Assembly (NCBI GenBank): GCA_963932145.1
Contig: OZ010593.1
Span: 31,682,396 to 31,746,395 of the forward strand
Direction: 5' to 3'
Origin: Acanthosepion lycidas
Lineage: Eukaryota; Mollusca; Cephalopoda; Sepiida; Sepiidae
DNA: 64,000 bases
Numbering within the stretch: the first letter of the stretch is position 1; each line of letters starts with the position of its first letter. A program made the translations under genes and the position numbers. Shown piece after piece: positions 1 through 10,884 of this stretch. The notes below the pieces were generated by a model. That model was not told where the DNA came from and ran no database searches. It saw only the letters and a list, made by a program, of their open reading frames with translations.

Positions 1-31
<31 letters not shown>

Positions 32-75
32 TGTTTCCTTACAGGTTTATGCATCTCATTATTTCTGGATCGCGT

Positions 76-123
<48 letters not shown>

Positions 124-172
124 TACACGTATATGCATTTCTTTATTTCTCGATCGCGTTCTTCTTTTTTCT

Positions 173-224
<52 letters not shown>

Positions 225-427
225 TGTTTCCTTACAGGTTTATGCATCTCATTATTTCTGGATCGCGTTCTTTCTTTCTTTCTTTCTTTTTTTCTTTCTT
301 TCTTTCTTTCTTTCTTTCTTTACACGTATATGCATTTCTTTATTTCTCGATCGCGTTCTTCTTTTTTCTTCTTTCTTTCTTTCTTTACACGTTTATGCAT
401 CTCTTTATTTTTCGATGACGTTCTTCT

Positions 428-450
<23 letters not shown>
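1..450. repeat. Compound (CTTT)n array with alternating spacer units
   Basis: CTTT runs are separated by two spacer types of about 35-40 bp. Type a (near 43 and 236) holds GTTTATGCATCTCATTATTT; type b (near 124, 322 and, diverged, 387) holds CGTATATGCATTTCTTTATT. Both end in a GATCGCGTTCTT-like motif. The order a-b-a-b-b gives a higher-order period of about 195 bp. The long open frames here are only translations of the simple repeat. Confidence 0.9.
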
Positions 451-458
<8 letters not shown>

Positions 459-1109
459 ATTTGTGCTGCATTTATTTCTGACACTCTCTCTCTCTTCCTC
501 AACTCAACTCATTTCCTTTCTTCTCATTTACCTCCCGTTCGTTTTTGACATTTGCTCTTTTTCTAAATTCTTTCTTTCTTTCTCTTTTACTTCCATCACT
601 TTCACGATTTCCTTTTTTCCTAAAAACCTTTCTCGTTACTTTTTTCTTTAATTTTTCTTCCTTGCCAATCTTCATGCGTTCTTTAACGTTTTGTATGTTT
701 TGCAGGTCACCTTTTTATCCATCATTTTCGACATCATCGAGCTTATTTCATTCCTTACAGCCAAATTCTTCGACTCTCTTTGTTGACAAGAAAAAGATGA
801 CAGACTTTTGCTGACGCCCAAAACTCTCAGAATATTTCCAGTCTACAAAAAGTTCGCCATTTTCAAACTTTTTCATTTTTTTTTATTTTTATTTATTTTT
901 TGCTTGGTTCGGATGTCTTTTTCTTAAAAAAAATCTATTTATTTGTTGTTTTCTTTGTTTGGATTTTCTTATTCGAGTTTTTCATGTTGATTTCGTCACT
1001 TTTCCATTCGTTATTGTCAATCTGCTTCACTTAATTTTTAAAAAAAATATTTACCAAGTTTTGGGCTTGTTTTCCGATTTGATCGTTTATCCTTCCTCCA
1101 AATATTGTC
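451..1109. other. Pyrimidine-rich sequence, no gene seen
   Basis: T/C-rich on the plus strand with short CTTT relics. The open frames are Phe/Leu/Ser-rich products of base composition. No domain, tRNA-like or mobile-element signal was recognised. Confidence 0.6.
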
Positions 1110-1152
<43 letters not shown>

Positions 1153-1173
1153 AATAACTCCGTGTGCTCTTCT

Positions 1174-1225
<52 letters not shown>

Positions 1226-1242
1226 AATAACTCCGTGTGTCT

Positions 1243-1285
<43 letters not shown>

Positions 1286-1352
1286 AACTCCGTGTGTCTT
1301 CTTTCTTTCTTTCTTTCCTTCTTTCTTTCTTTCTTAATAACTCCGTGTGTCT

Positions 1353-1400
<48 letters not shown>

Positions 1401-1417
1401 AATAACTCCGTGTGTCT

Positions 1418-1456
<39 letters not shown>

Positions 1457-1523
1457 AACTCCGTGTGTCTTCTTTCTTTCTTTCTTTCCTTCTTTCTTTC
1501 TTTCTTAATAACTCCGTGTGTCT

Positions 1524-1559
<36 letters not shown>

Positions 1560-1560
1560 G
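1110..1560. repeat. Compound (CTTT)n array with CTCCGTGTG spacers
   Basis: Seven short spacers (AATAACTCCGTGTGTCTTC or the form lacking AAT) punctuate CTTT runs near 1152, 1225, 1285, 1334, 1399, 1455 and 1504. The full, short, full spacer pattern and a CTTCCTTC interruption recur about 170 bp apart, so the last three spacers duplicate the preceding three as a block. Confidence 0.9.
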
Positions 1561-1781
1561 TTTATATGTTCGTGTTTTGTCTTAACTGGTATTTTGAGTT
1601 AGTTTAGTATTTCAACCATTAAATATCTTTTTTGTTTTCCTATTGCTAGATTGTGACGTATGCTATTGTTAATAGCAGGTTAATTCCCGCGAAAACTATG
1701 CGAAACGAAATAAAGTTGAATTTACTAAAATATCATTGAGGTAAACACTAAATCTTTTAGGCATACATTTGTTTATATGTC

Positions 1782-1783
<2 letters not shown>

Positions 1784-1844
<61 letters not shown>

Positions 1845-1898
1845 GATATTAAAAAAGAAAGAAAGAGAGATAGATAGATAGAAAAAAGAAATAAAGAA
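1784..1898. repeat. (TA)n followed by GAAA/GATA low complexity
   Basis: An uninterrupted TA run of about 59 bp is followed by purine-rich GAAA and GATA repeats. Confidence 0.95.
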
Positions 1899-3149
1899 AG
1901 ACTGGAAAATAGGTACTTTCACTGAATTGCTAAAAATTTGTATGCGAGGAAAAAATGCTCCAAACTTAATACAAAGAAAGTTTCACTGCCAAAATCTTCA
2001 TGTTATTATTAAGAGGAAAGATGAAAGGACTTTTTAGAAACTTCAAAATTTTGGTTAAAAATGTTGTTTTTTTCGTCTGCCAAAGATTAGTATAGAAAAT
2101 TTTAGTATCTACTTTGCGGTAAAAAACTCACTGATTTGGGAAGTATTCAAAAATCCAATCATTTTAATGAAACTTTCAGAATTTATTTACAAATGAATTA
2201 AATTAATTTAGAAATATTTTCTTTTAGAAAATCTAGGTAAAAATATTTCGTTTTATATCTGTTACCTCCTACTTAGTAAATTTTATGAAATTTTGGGAAA
2301 TTTTATTTTGATCCGCCTAATTTTATATTAGTTAAAAGCAGAACTCCTTGAAAATTTAAATCATTAATTTCTTTTTGTAAAACAGGTACCCAGTTACCGA
2401 AAATCTGCTCTGAATCGTAAAATAAAATATGTAATAAAACCAAGACATTATTTAATTAGAAAAACTTTTAATTGCTTTTTATAAAGAAGATATATTATGG
2501 ACACTAATTATCGTAAGAAAAATAATTTTCGATGAATAATGAATTTTTACAAGAATTGTTTTCATTAAATTTTTTTTTTAAATTATAATAATTTATAAAG
2601 TTTTAAATCTTATTATGTCTTAATCTCTTCGGGTTAGGCGATATTGTGATTAAGTAAAAACTATATTTACTAAACATAAATGGAAAAGCTTATTACAATT
2701 TTGCGACCACGAATATTTTTAAAACAATTTTGAACTATTTTTTGTATATGTATAAAAGTGCCGATTTTTGTAAATACACGATATTAACAAAAAATAAGAG
2801 TGATAACTATGTTAAATTTAAAGCCAAATTATCTAAAATTCTATAAAACATTAGATTATTGAGAATATTTTCCTGAATGTTTAAGATTACAGTGTAATTA
2901 AAGATTATATAAAAAAGGAGTTCATCTTATATTCTTCAAGAATTTCAAGAAGCTTTTTTACATATATATCCACCGTAGAACAAAATTAGATAAACTGTGT
3001 TTTTGTAATATTCAAAGTAAGTAATATTTGTTCCAAATCAGATTAATTAAACTTTAAATCAGATGTCCCTCAAATAAAGTTTCAGAAAAGTATATAATAT
3101 TTTAGAACGATTTTTTGTGATGACAGATAGCTGAAAATGGCGTTAAAAT
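1899..3149. other. AT-rich sequence, nothing recognised
   Basis: Over 1.2 kb of A/T-rich sequence with no open frame of note, no tandem repeat and no recognisable element ends. Confidence 0.6.
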
Positions 3150-3474
3150 TGTTAGACATTTTCATGACGGTCGTCTTCGAGTATAGAATCCAGAGGTTGG
3201 CAGTGAATATTTCGGAGACAGTAGGAAAGCGTAGTTCAGGTTCGCAGTGGATATCGTAGCAAAGTAGCAGAGCGTAGTTCTTTCTTTTATCATCTTCGCC
3301 TGTTAAGTTGGCACTGGTCCTTCTGGAGGGTAAACAAAGATGGCCGCTTTTATACACGACGGATACAATGTTCTGCGGCTTTTGATTGGTTAAACTTCTA
3401 TTGGTAGACTATAAAGGAAGTTAAGTCATTTGGATTGTCTCACTAGTTATATATACACCCAAAAAACCATAACA
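3150..3474 (-). mobile_element. Solo LTR, family 1, minus orientation
   Basis: A 325-bp unit begins TGTTAGAC and ends CCATAACA on the plus strand, so it has the TG...CA ends of an LTR. It is flanked by identical 5-bp duplications AAAAT at 3145-3149 and 3475-3479. Read on the minus strand it carries two CCAAT motifs and then a TATA box (GTGTATAAAAG), the order expected of a Pol II LTR promoter. A second copy lies at 60453-60761. No internal retroviral-type gene is attached, so it is probably the product of LTR-LTR recombination. The 91-residue minus ORF inside it is not gene-like. The superfamily (Ty3, BEL or other) cannot be told by eye. Confidence 0.85.
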
Positions 3475-3744
3475 AAAATCAGCTATTTTAGCAATTGCTA
3501 AACGAAAAATCCTTCAAGACAATTTAAATTAGTTTTTAAATTAGTTTTTAAATACAGTAAAAGTATTTTAATTATTGGAAATATTAAATTTAATATATTA
3601 GCTCTATGGATGTAACTAGTGGTAATAAATAAAGACTGGAGAGATATTATTAAGTGACTCCTACGTTATATATAGAAGCAATATCAAAATATAATCTGAC
3701 TAAATATTTTGTAATTTGCTTAGTGGCTAGTTCAGTTGCGTGTT
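3475..3744. other. AT-rich sequence, nothing recognised
   Basis: No open frame or repeat signature apart from the target duplication of the LTR at its left edge. Confidence 0.5.
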
Positions 3745-3991
3745 CCTCAACGATGCTAGTGTTCCTCAACGATGCTAGTGCTCCTCAACGATGCTAGTGT
3801 TCCTCAACGATGCTACTGTTCCTCAACGATGCTAGTGTTCCTCAACGATGCTAGTGTTCCTCAACGATGCTACTGTTCCTCAACGATGCTAGTGTTCCTC
3901 AACGATGCTACTGTTCCTCAACGATGCTAGTGTTCCTCAACGATGCTACTGTTCCTCAACGATGCTAGTGTTCCTCAACGATGCTAGTGTT
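3745..3991. repeat. 19-bp minisatellite, 13 copies
   Basis: The unit CCTCAACGATGCTAGTGTT is repeated 13 times without length change. Two variants differ at one base (CTAGTG or CTACTG). They alternate in units 7-12 (C, G, C, G, C, G), which suggests expansion partly by a two-unit step. Unit 2 has its own T to C change. Confidence 0.95.
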
Positions 3992-4169
3992 CCATGTTCG
4001 GGCTTAGATAAAAGATTTCAATTAAAACAAGAGCGTTCTAAGAACTGAAAATATTATTATAATATTATCTTCCAAGTATCCAGTGAGGTTCTGTAAGAAA
4101 TTAAACGAAGTAAATATCCCCAAACTGTTTTTATTTTTCTTATAGAATGTAGAATTATTTTAAAATTCA

Positions 4170-4720
4170 TTTCTATTGGTATAAGAAAAATCTTATACAA
4201 TTATATTCAGAGCACGATTCTACGAGAATAAAAAAAAGAAATGCCAGGGGAGTAGAAAATTATTTTGAGAACTCGATTCTACGACAATAAGAAAAGCCTT
4301 ATAAAATTTAATGACGGTAAATGAATTTAAAATTGGTAGAGAACGAGAAAATAATTTTCAGAACGCGATTCTACGACAATAAAAAATCCTTATGAAATTC
4401 CCTGATGGTTGATGAAACTAAAATTCCTAGAGTTCTAGAAAATTATTTTCAGAACTTGACTCTACGACAGTAAAAAAAAAAAAAAAAAAAACTCTTATAA
4501 AATTCCATGACGGTAGTTGAAACGAAAATTCCTAGAGAAATAGCTATTAGGTTGGTGCAAAAATAATGACGTAATAATGTCGTTTTTTGACGTTAAAAAA
4601 TACGTCAAAAAACGACATTATTACGTCATTATTTTTTGCACCAACCTAATAATACTTTCAGGACTGGATTCTACGACAATAAAAAAACCCTTAGAAAAAA
4701 ATCCTTCATGATGTTACTTT
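4170..4720. repeat. ~95-bp imperfect tandem repeat, about 5 units
   Basis: Each unit holds a TTTTCAGAAC-type motif, then GATTCTACGACAATAAAAAA, then CTTATAAAATT and a GACGGT...GAAAATTCCTAGAG block. The core GATTCTACGA recurs near 4208, 4270, 4368, 4450 (as GACTCTACGA) and 4667. Unit identity is moderate, so the array is old. The fourth unit is split by the palindromic MITE at 4547-4649. Confidence 0.8.
4547..4649. mobile_element. Palindromic mariner-end MITE (103 bp)
   Basis: It starts TTAGGTTGGTGCAAAAAT and ends with the reverse complement, and almost the whole element folds into one hairpin around GACGTTAAAAAATACGTC. The TA bases at each end fit a TA target duplication. The same ends bound the mariner at 5333-5918, so this is a non-autonomous relative mobilised by that type of transposase. 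Confidence 0.9.
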
Positions 4721-5332
4721 AGTTGTTGCCTAAGAGTTTTTGTTTTCTATTTTATCCTTCAATTAATCACTATTAATCTGATATATTGATTGGTTATCTT
4801 CCATATATTCGTAAAGGGATAATCTACAGTCGTTTAAAAAAGATCAGTTTCTCTACTCAACTTAATTTTCAGAAGTATATCACCACTTTTGTTGTTCTTA
4901 AGACAACTTTTCGGCTGATACATTTCTCGGTCTTCCCCAAGTGTATATTGTATCCGATGATCTTTCGAACTATTATCACTTTTCCTCTTATTTATTTATT
5001 TCGGAACAAAATGGTAAACTCCGGGACCGCATTCTTAAACGTTTTTTTTTTCAACGAAGGGACAAATGGAATGGGAAGGACGCCATCTTTCCTTATTAAA
5101 TATTGTTTTTGCTGTAAATCTCTATTTTGGGAGCCTTTAATGACTCGACAACATCAAAAGCAAACATTTGCAAATGGCCTTATATTGATTTCGGTAATAA
5201 GAAGAGTTAGTCTCTAAAACAAATTTCACGTAACACTTTCCGCATGTTATTAAAACCTAAATTTTGTACGGTTATAGATTATTTTTCCTAAGCTCATATA
5301 GAAAATTACTTTTGCCCTTTCCTAGTCTATTA
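4721..5332. other. No recognisable feature
   Basis: It holds a 143-codon open frame (4786-5217, plus) without a recognisable domain, with Phe/Ile/Leu-rich composition typical of T-rich DNA. I do not regard it as a gene. Confidence 0.5.
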
Positions 5333-5918
5333 TTAGGTTGGTGCAAAAATAATGTCGTTTTCTCACATATGTTACTTTTATATATGATTTCTGAATTAAT
5401 TCATTGATATATATATAGAGACATGCTATATATCATTTTAGTTTTTCGCTCTATCGAATCGTGTTATTCGTTACCGTTCTCAATCTCTTCATTCATTTTT
5501 TTGCAGGCTTTTCAACAGCATGGACAAAATTCAAATCCACACGATTTTCTTGTTCCAGTTCAAACTAGGCCGAAAAGCTGCCGAGACAGCTCGTGATATC
5601 AATGATGCGTTTGGCCCAGGAACCACTAACGAACGTGTGGCACAACGGTGGTTCAAGAAATTTCGCAATGGTGACGAGAGCCTCGAAGATGAAGACGGTC
5701 GCGGCCGGCCGACTGCGGTTGATAACGAACATTTGAAAGCCTTAATTGAAGCCGATCCTCGCAAAACCACACGAGAAGTTGCTGTTGAATTCGAGGTCGA
5801 CCACTCAACAGTCGTTCGCCATTTAAAGCAAATAGGGAAGTAAAAAAAAGTTGGGTAAATGGGTGAACGATAATCAAAAAAATCGTCAAAAAACGACATT
5901 ATTTTTGCACCAACCTAA
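5333..5918 (+). mobile_element. Internally deleted mariner transposon
   Basis: Terminal inverted repeats TTAGGTTGGTGCAAAAAT (5333) and its complement (ending 5918) bound 586 bp, against about 1.3 kb for a complete mariner. The left part keeps the 5' untranslated region and the first third of the transposase gene. The right part joins the frame, after a QKNR-like tract, directly to the 3' terminal repeat. The ends resemble those of human Hsmar1 and its MITE MADE1 (family knowledge), pointing to the same mariner subfamily. Confidence 0.93.
5520..5843 (+). pseudogene. Mariner transposase, N-terminal DNA-binding half only
   Basis: The 107-residue frame starts at the first ATG after the 5' terminal repeat. 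It contains both helix-turn-helix motifs of a mariner transposase: HTH1 around residues 10-50 (AAETARDIN, ERVAQRWFKKF), the GRPR-like hook as GRGRPT near residue 62, and HTH2 around 70-105 (TTREVAVEFEVDHSTVVRHL). It stops at TAA just after LKQIGK. A one-base shift in the following A-run restores a KLGKWV reading that continues to QKNR and then into the 3' terminal repeat. The whole DDD/DDE catalytic domain is missing. The coding part is clearly richer in G and C than its surroundings. As it stands it could bind transposon ends but not cut or join DNA; whether it is expressed cannot be seen. Confidence 0.9.
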
Positions 5919-6499
5919 TATTTTGATCTTATTTTAAACAAGATACCACGTGTCTTTGTTTTCTTTTCATTCATTTCCGTCATATCTGTTTTTGTTATCC
6001 TTTCTTTGCATTGCTTTCAGAATTTCAAAAATTCTTTGGTCGGTTGAACTTATTCGCTGTTTTTCCGTTGCTATTCAATGCCAACCTATTCGATGGCCGT
6101 CTTCTGGCAAATCAGGCCGAACGAGAAAGAAACTTTAGAGACAGTTCTTAAAGAAAAACTTGGGATTTTTCCCCCTAAAATCCATGGTTGTCCAGTCTGA
6201 CGTCATATTATAGTGAAATTCTCCATTTGTATCTTCTGACCCAACCTGAAAACATTGTTTCCCAACTTAGAGATAACTTAAGTAATTTTTACATAAATTT
6301 CACTCTACTTCTACTCCTCAAGCCACTTGAGTCAATTTATTTTGATATGGTTTGTCAGTTCATTGTCTTGGCGACTTAGTCTCAATTACTTACCATTAAC
6401 ACTTCATTTAAGTAATTGATAGCAAATTGTTCTTGTTGTCACAATAAATCCTGTTGATACTATATCAACACTTTTGATTCATACGTCTTTATCTTGATG
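5919..6499. other. No recognisable feature
   Basis: A/T-rich sequence with two short open frames (5950-6138 and 6188-6379, plus) without domain character. Confidence 0.5.
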
Positions 6500-7950
6500 C
6501 AGAAGGTTTATTTATTTAGTTCACAGAACTAGTCTCTTCATTATCTTGTTATTGGAAGACTATTTCAGCCAATGCATTCTTCAGCCTTCCTCAGGTCTAT
6601 ACAATAGACAGTTTTTAGAATTTAATTATTAATTTTTAGTTTTAGTTTTTCCATCTTTATAATATGGTAGAATCAACAGATTCAAAAGAATAGATGTTAA
6701 GATTTCAGGTTAGTAGTGAAAACAAAGGATTTTCTTTCTAAATTTCTGGATGAGGCATTATCATTATTTACATTATTTACATTCAGACCATTGTCTTCAG
6801 CTTTGTTATCATTAGCACAATGTTTCGTTTATTGTGCCAAAATCATGGCAAATCACAGATAATAAAGAAAAGGAATCTGTAGAGAAGGCAATGGAAAACC
6901 CCTGAACTATCTTTCCCAAGAATGACAATTTGTAAATGATAAAGAAAATAATCTGTGGAGAATGCATGAGGAAAGAGTGAAAAAAAGAGAGAAAGAATTT
7001 ATACTACTTTATACAACACTATCTAGTGGATGTTAAGAGAAGTCTCCTAGCAGACACACTTCTGAGCAGATTGAAAGAAGATTGAAAAATTGATGTTGTA
7101 GGCAAAGAACTAGTCTCTTCATTTTCTTGTTACTGGAATATTATTTCAGCCTATGCATTCTTCAGCCTTCCTCGGGTCTATACAACACAGTTTTTAGAAT
7201 TCAATTGTTAACATTTTTCCATCTTTAGAACACAGCAGATTGAAAAGACTCGGTGTTCAGGTTAATAGTGAAAACAAAGGATTTTCTTTCTAAATTTCTG
7301 GATGAGGCGTTATCATTATTTTCATTATTTACGTTCAGACAATTGTCTTCAGCTAGTTTCTTCATTAGCACAATGTTTCATTTGTTGTGCCAAAATCATG
7401 GCAAATCACAGACAATAAAGAAAATGAATCTGTGGAAACGGCAATGGGAAAACCCAGCACCATCTCTCCCAAGAAGCCATGACAATTCATAGATGGTAAC
7501 GAAAAACGAATCTGTGGAGATTGCATGAAGAAAGAGTGAAAAAAGAGAGAAAGAATTTATACTACTTTATACAACACTATCTAGTGGATGTTAAGAGATG
7601 TCTCCTGGCAGACACACTTCTGAGCAGATTGAAAAATTGATGTTGTAGGCTTATTTATTTAGTGCAAAGAACTAGTCTCTTCATTTTCTTGTTACTGGAA
7701 TATTATTTCAGCCTATGCATTCTTCAGCCTTCCTCGGGTCTATACAACACAGTTTTTAGAATTCAATTGTTAACATTTTTCCATCTTTAGAACACAGCAG
7801 ACTCAAAAGACACGGTGTTCATGTTAATAGTGAAAACAAAGGATTTTCTTTCTAAATTCCTGGTTACAGAGTTATCCTTATTTGCATTAATTATATTAAG
7901 ACCATTGTCTTCAAAGCTGAAGACAATGTTATTAGCATAATGTTTCTGCC
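6500..7950. repeat. Tandem triplication of a ~570-bp unit
   Basis: The landmark AGAACTAGTCTCTTCATT occurs at 6525, 7105 and 7668, giving periods of 580 and 563 bp; the third unit is truncated near 7950. Units 2 and 3 match each other better than either matches unit 1 (for example TTCCTCGGGTCTATACAACAC in both), so the second duplication is younger. Each unit contains a CTTCAGCCTTCCTC...GGTCTATACAA segment distantly like the fold-back family at 62112-62577. The short ORFs inside are not genes. Confidence 0.85.
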
Positions 7951-8080
7951 GGTGTATCCCTCGGGCCTTAGTCAGGTGCTTGTCAATCTGGATAGCATTG
8001 AGGGAATTTCTAACTGAACCCTTTATTTTATTTCAATTATTCAATAAAGCATTCAGTTAGAAATTCGACGAAACTTATCT
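7890..8080 (+). repeat. Copy of the GTTTCGGCC fold-back family
   Basis: ATAATGTTTCTGCCGGTGTA and GGCCTTAGTCAGGTGCTTGT, followed by GGAATTTCTAACTGAACCCT, parallel the left arm at 62112-62265. A short inverted match (TTCTAACTGAA / TTCAGTTAGAA) follows. Confidence 0.6.
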
Positions 8081-8936
8081 GGATCGAGCCACTCGAGGTA
8101 AATTACAGAGCAAAAGGCAAAGTCGATGCGGATATATTTGAAAGATGATGTTTAATCATCGACTAGAACAGGTTAAGATTGTAGTGATCGGGAAAGTAAT
8201 CACTTGGGAGTCGGTTCCACAATGTTATCTGAATTAAAATGTTTAGATGAAGCATTATCACTCTCATTAATTTTTGTCTCATTAAGAAAAGGAAAGAAAT
8301 AAAAGGCGAATGAAAAAATATATAGAGCTGGAAGGAAAAGAAACGAAAAGATGAGATGTAAAAAGCGAAAAGAAGAAGTGAGGAGAGAAGAAGAGAAAAT
8401 AAATAGAAGAATAGAATTCAAGGGATTTTCTATGAAACAAAGAAAAGAAGGAAAGACGAAAAACAGAGAAAAGTAATAGATTCAAAAAATTGTCGATAGT
8501 GAAAGTGAAAGTAGATAGCGTAGTTTAATACTACATTTAGATTCTTTCTAGTGTCACTTACTTCTTTGGTGCCATCATTAGCACGCAACGGCACATTTTT
8601 CATATTGCCATAATATGACAGTAGACTATATTTTTACACCACAGCTTCCCAATGTGATTTAGGAATATTTGCTAAAATTATCTATTATTCAATTCAGATT
8701 ACGAGATCGATATTAACATTAAGGTTGTTGAGTTAATATTTAACGCAGCCGGGCAACAATATTTTTCTTACTGGAGAAAAGAAGGATGTTTATTTGCTTG
8801 GGATGATCCGCGCTGAGAATAGATGGCAGTATTTTATATACTGGTTTTTACCTTTTGTTTGTCATATTCACTTGGGAATATTATCAGCAGGCGTCGTCCG
8901 GAATCGTTTTAAAGGAGACATTTAAAGTCCAAGCAT
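8081..8936. other. Purine-rich and AT-rich sequence, no gene seen
   Basis: 8280-8480 is a G/A-rich tract on the plus strand that creates Phe/Ser/Leu-rich minus frames. The rest shows no recognisable element. Confidence 0.5.
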
Positions 8937-9036
8937 TTATCATCATCATCATCATCATCACCACCACCACCACCACCACCACCACCACCACCGGCAGCAG
9001 CAGCAGAAGTTTTTTGTCTATCTTTGATATGGAAGC

Positions 9037-9083
<47 letters not shown>
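8937..9083. repeat. (ATC)n(ACC)n and (TA)n microsatellites
   Basis: ATC repeats pass into ACC repeats and then GGCAGCAGCAGC. About 40 bp later comes a TA run of roughly 45 bp. Confidence 0.95.
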
Positions 9084-9093
<10 letters not shown>

Positions 9094-9351
9094 CGTATAT
9101 GTTCCCAGTCCTACACTGTTTATATATGTATATGTTTGTATGAGCTGCAATGCGTGGACGTTCGTGGGCGTGTGTGTCTGCGTGCGTATGAGTAGCATCC
9201 CGAGGAAGAACCCGAGGAAAATTTTTCCTCCCACTACCATCAAATACCGATATACACAAACATAAATAAATCCAAAATTTCAAAATAAATCAGTTTGTCT
9301 GACAATCGCAAAAGGCGTGAAACCCAGGGTCACAAACTCACATCAACGCAA

Positions 9352-9353
<2 letters not shown>

Positions 9354-9428
<75 letters not shown>
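9354..9428. repeat. (TA)n, about 75 bp
   Basis: Pure TA dinucleotide run directly against the left end of the fold-back repeat that follows. Confidence 0.95.
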
Positions 9429-9430
<2 letters not shown>

Positions 9431-10110
9431 AGAAAGAACAGCAAGATATATAATCCGGTGTTCTTATAGATATTTTTATTTTTACAAAGTAGTGCTCAAT
9501 GTAATTTTACAGAGCATTTATATTATAAATTAATTGATTTAAAATATAGTTTTTTCTCTACACAGTTCTAACCATATTTAAAAATGGAAGCTAAAAGCTT
9601 CGAATTTAATTTTGTAATTAAATTAAAGATATTAGTTCCATTTCATGCTCAAGCGAATTTTGGAGTAATTTTTAAAATTACTGGGTTTTATGGCACAGCA
9701 AAAAAAAAAAAACGTAATTTAGTGTATGTATTTTTAGTTTTATTTTTATCTAAATCTAATATTATATCAAGGAATATACATACTTATACTTAATGTGGAA
9801 ATAATTTTACATACTATAAGTGATTCTAATACATTTACTTGTTTTAAAAAGAAATATAGTATATTAAAAATTAAAAGTGAATTTTTTTTTAAAATCGTAG
9901 TTAACGTAATCTAACCTAAATACATCCCAAAAATCTTTAAATATACAAATAGAAAATTGCCGTAGAAATTTTTGCCGTTAACAATAAATTTAAAAAAAAA
10001 TCCAGACGACATGCATTTAACGGATGTCAGAATTAATTGAAAAATACATTCCTACCCTTACCAAAACGTAACTAATAACTGATACATCAAAATACAGCGA
10101 TAATGAACCA
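9425..10110. mobile_element. AT-rich fold-back repeat, copy 1 (rearranged)
   Basis: The left part (9425-9700) starts with GAAAGAACAGCAAGATATAT and matches the plus strand at 33178-33410 and 37528-37690. The right part (about 9700-10110) matches the continuation of the same family (37760-38130) only as its reverse complement (for example CCAGACGACATGCATTTAAC). The 3' half is therefore inverted relative to the 5' half. No protein is encoded. The short ORF at 9584-9793 is part of the repeat. Confidence 0.75.
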
Positions 10111-10142
10111 AAAATTAGCCTGTTTAGTGAAAAACAACCTTT

Positions 10143-10214
10143 ACATCATATATCTATATATCTATCTATCTATATCTATATCTATCTATCTATATCTATA
10201 TCTATATCTATCTA

Positions 10215-10265
<51 letters not shown>
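10143..10265. repeat. (TATC)n/(TA)n compound microsatellite
   Basis: Interleaved TATCTA and TATC units pass into about 50 bp of TA. Confidence 0.95.
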
Positions 10266-10268
<3 letters not shown>

Positions 10269-10785
10269 TTAAGATCAAACACAGTTTAAATATCGATCGA
10301 TATCTGATAGTTCGCTATTTGTTCATTTGTTCTTTATGCTATCATATTAAACTTAAAATCCATAGTCACGTTCCATTGTCAAGCGATGTTAGGAATAAAC
10401 TTTCAAAGAAACATGGAAATTCTCTGAGTCGCGATAGAATCGTATTTTTAAAAAAGAAAATAATTATAATATTATACTCTACTGCTTGTATCGAAATCTT
10501 TTTTTTTAAAATGAAAAATAACTGCTAAGAAAACTGGATTATAAATCTTAATGTTCTTTCTTATTATTATATTAATATATTATCATTTTAGTAATATATA
10601 GTAAAATATATAGAGAGAAAGGCGAAAATTTTGTGTATTTATTTTTTCATAATCACGCCAATAACCTATAGGATTCAATCCGTTGCGAGAGTCTTGCATT
10701 ATTAGCAGTAATAGTCACTGTTTACAAATTCGCGCTTTCTCCACACAGTACTCGATTGAATTAATTTTTTTCCAGGAACTAATAT
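10266..10785. other. AT-rich sequence, nothing recognised
   Basis: Short open frames only, no domains. The right edge meets a SINE remnant. Confidence 0.5.
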
Positions 10786-10822
10786 CATCATCCAGAGACA
10801 GAACTGTTTCGCTGTATCACAG

Positions 10823-10881
<59 letters not shown>
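10786..10881 (-). repeat. SINE end fragment plus (TA)n
   Basis: AACTGTTTCGCTGTATCACA (10801) is the 3' tip (in minus orientation) of the SINE seen more fully at 28755-28990, here cut off by a TA run of about 55 bp. Confidence 0.7.

Positions 10882-10884
<3 letters not shown>

Noticed and set aside
31..651. 206-codon plus frame and overlapping frames in the CTTT array
   Set aside because: Translation of a tetranucleotide repeat (Phe-Leu-Ser), no start context, no domain.
4786..5217. 143-codon plus frame as a membrane protein
   Set aside because: Hydrophobic content reflects T-rich sequence; no signal peptide pattern, domain or splice context convincing enough.
5531..5899. Minus-strand frames opposite the mariner transposase
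   Set aside because: Antisense shadows of the G/C-rich coding sequence.
8855..9283. Open frames of 119-136 codons on both strands
   Set aside because: They arise from ATC, ACC and TA repeats (Ile, Thr, Tyr runs); both strands are open for the same reason.
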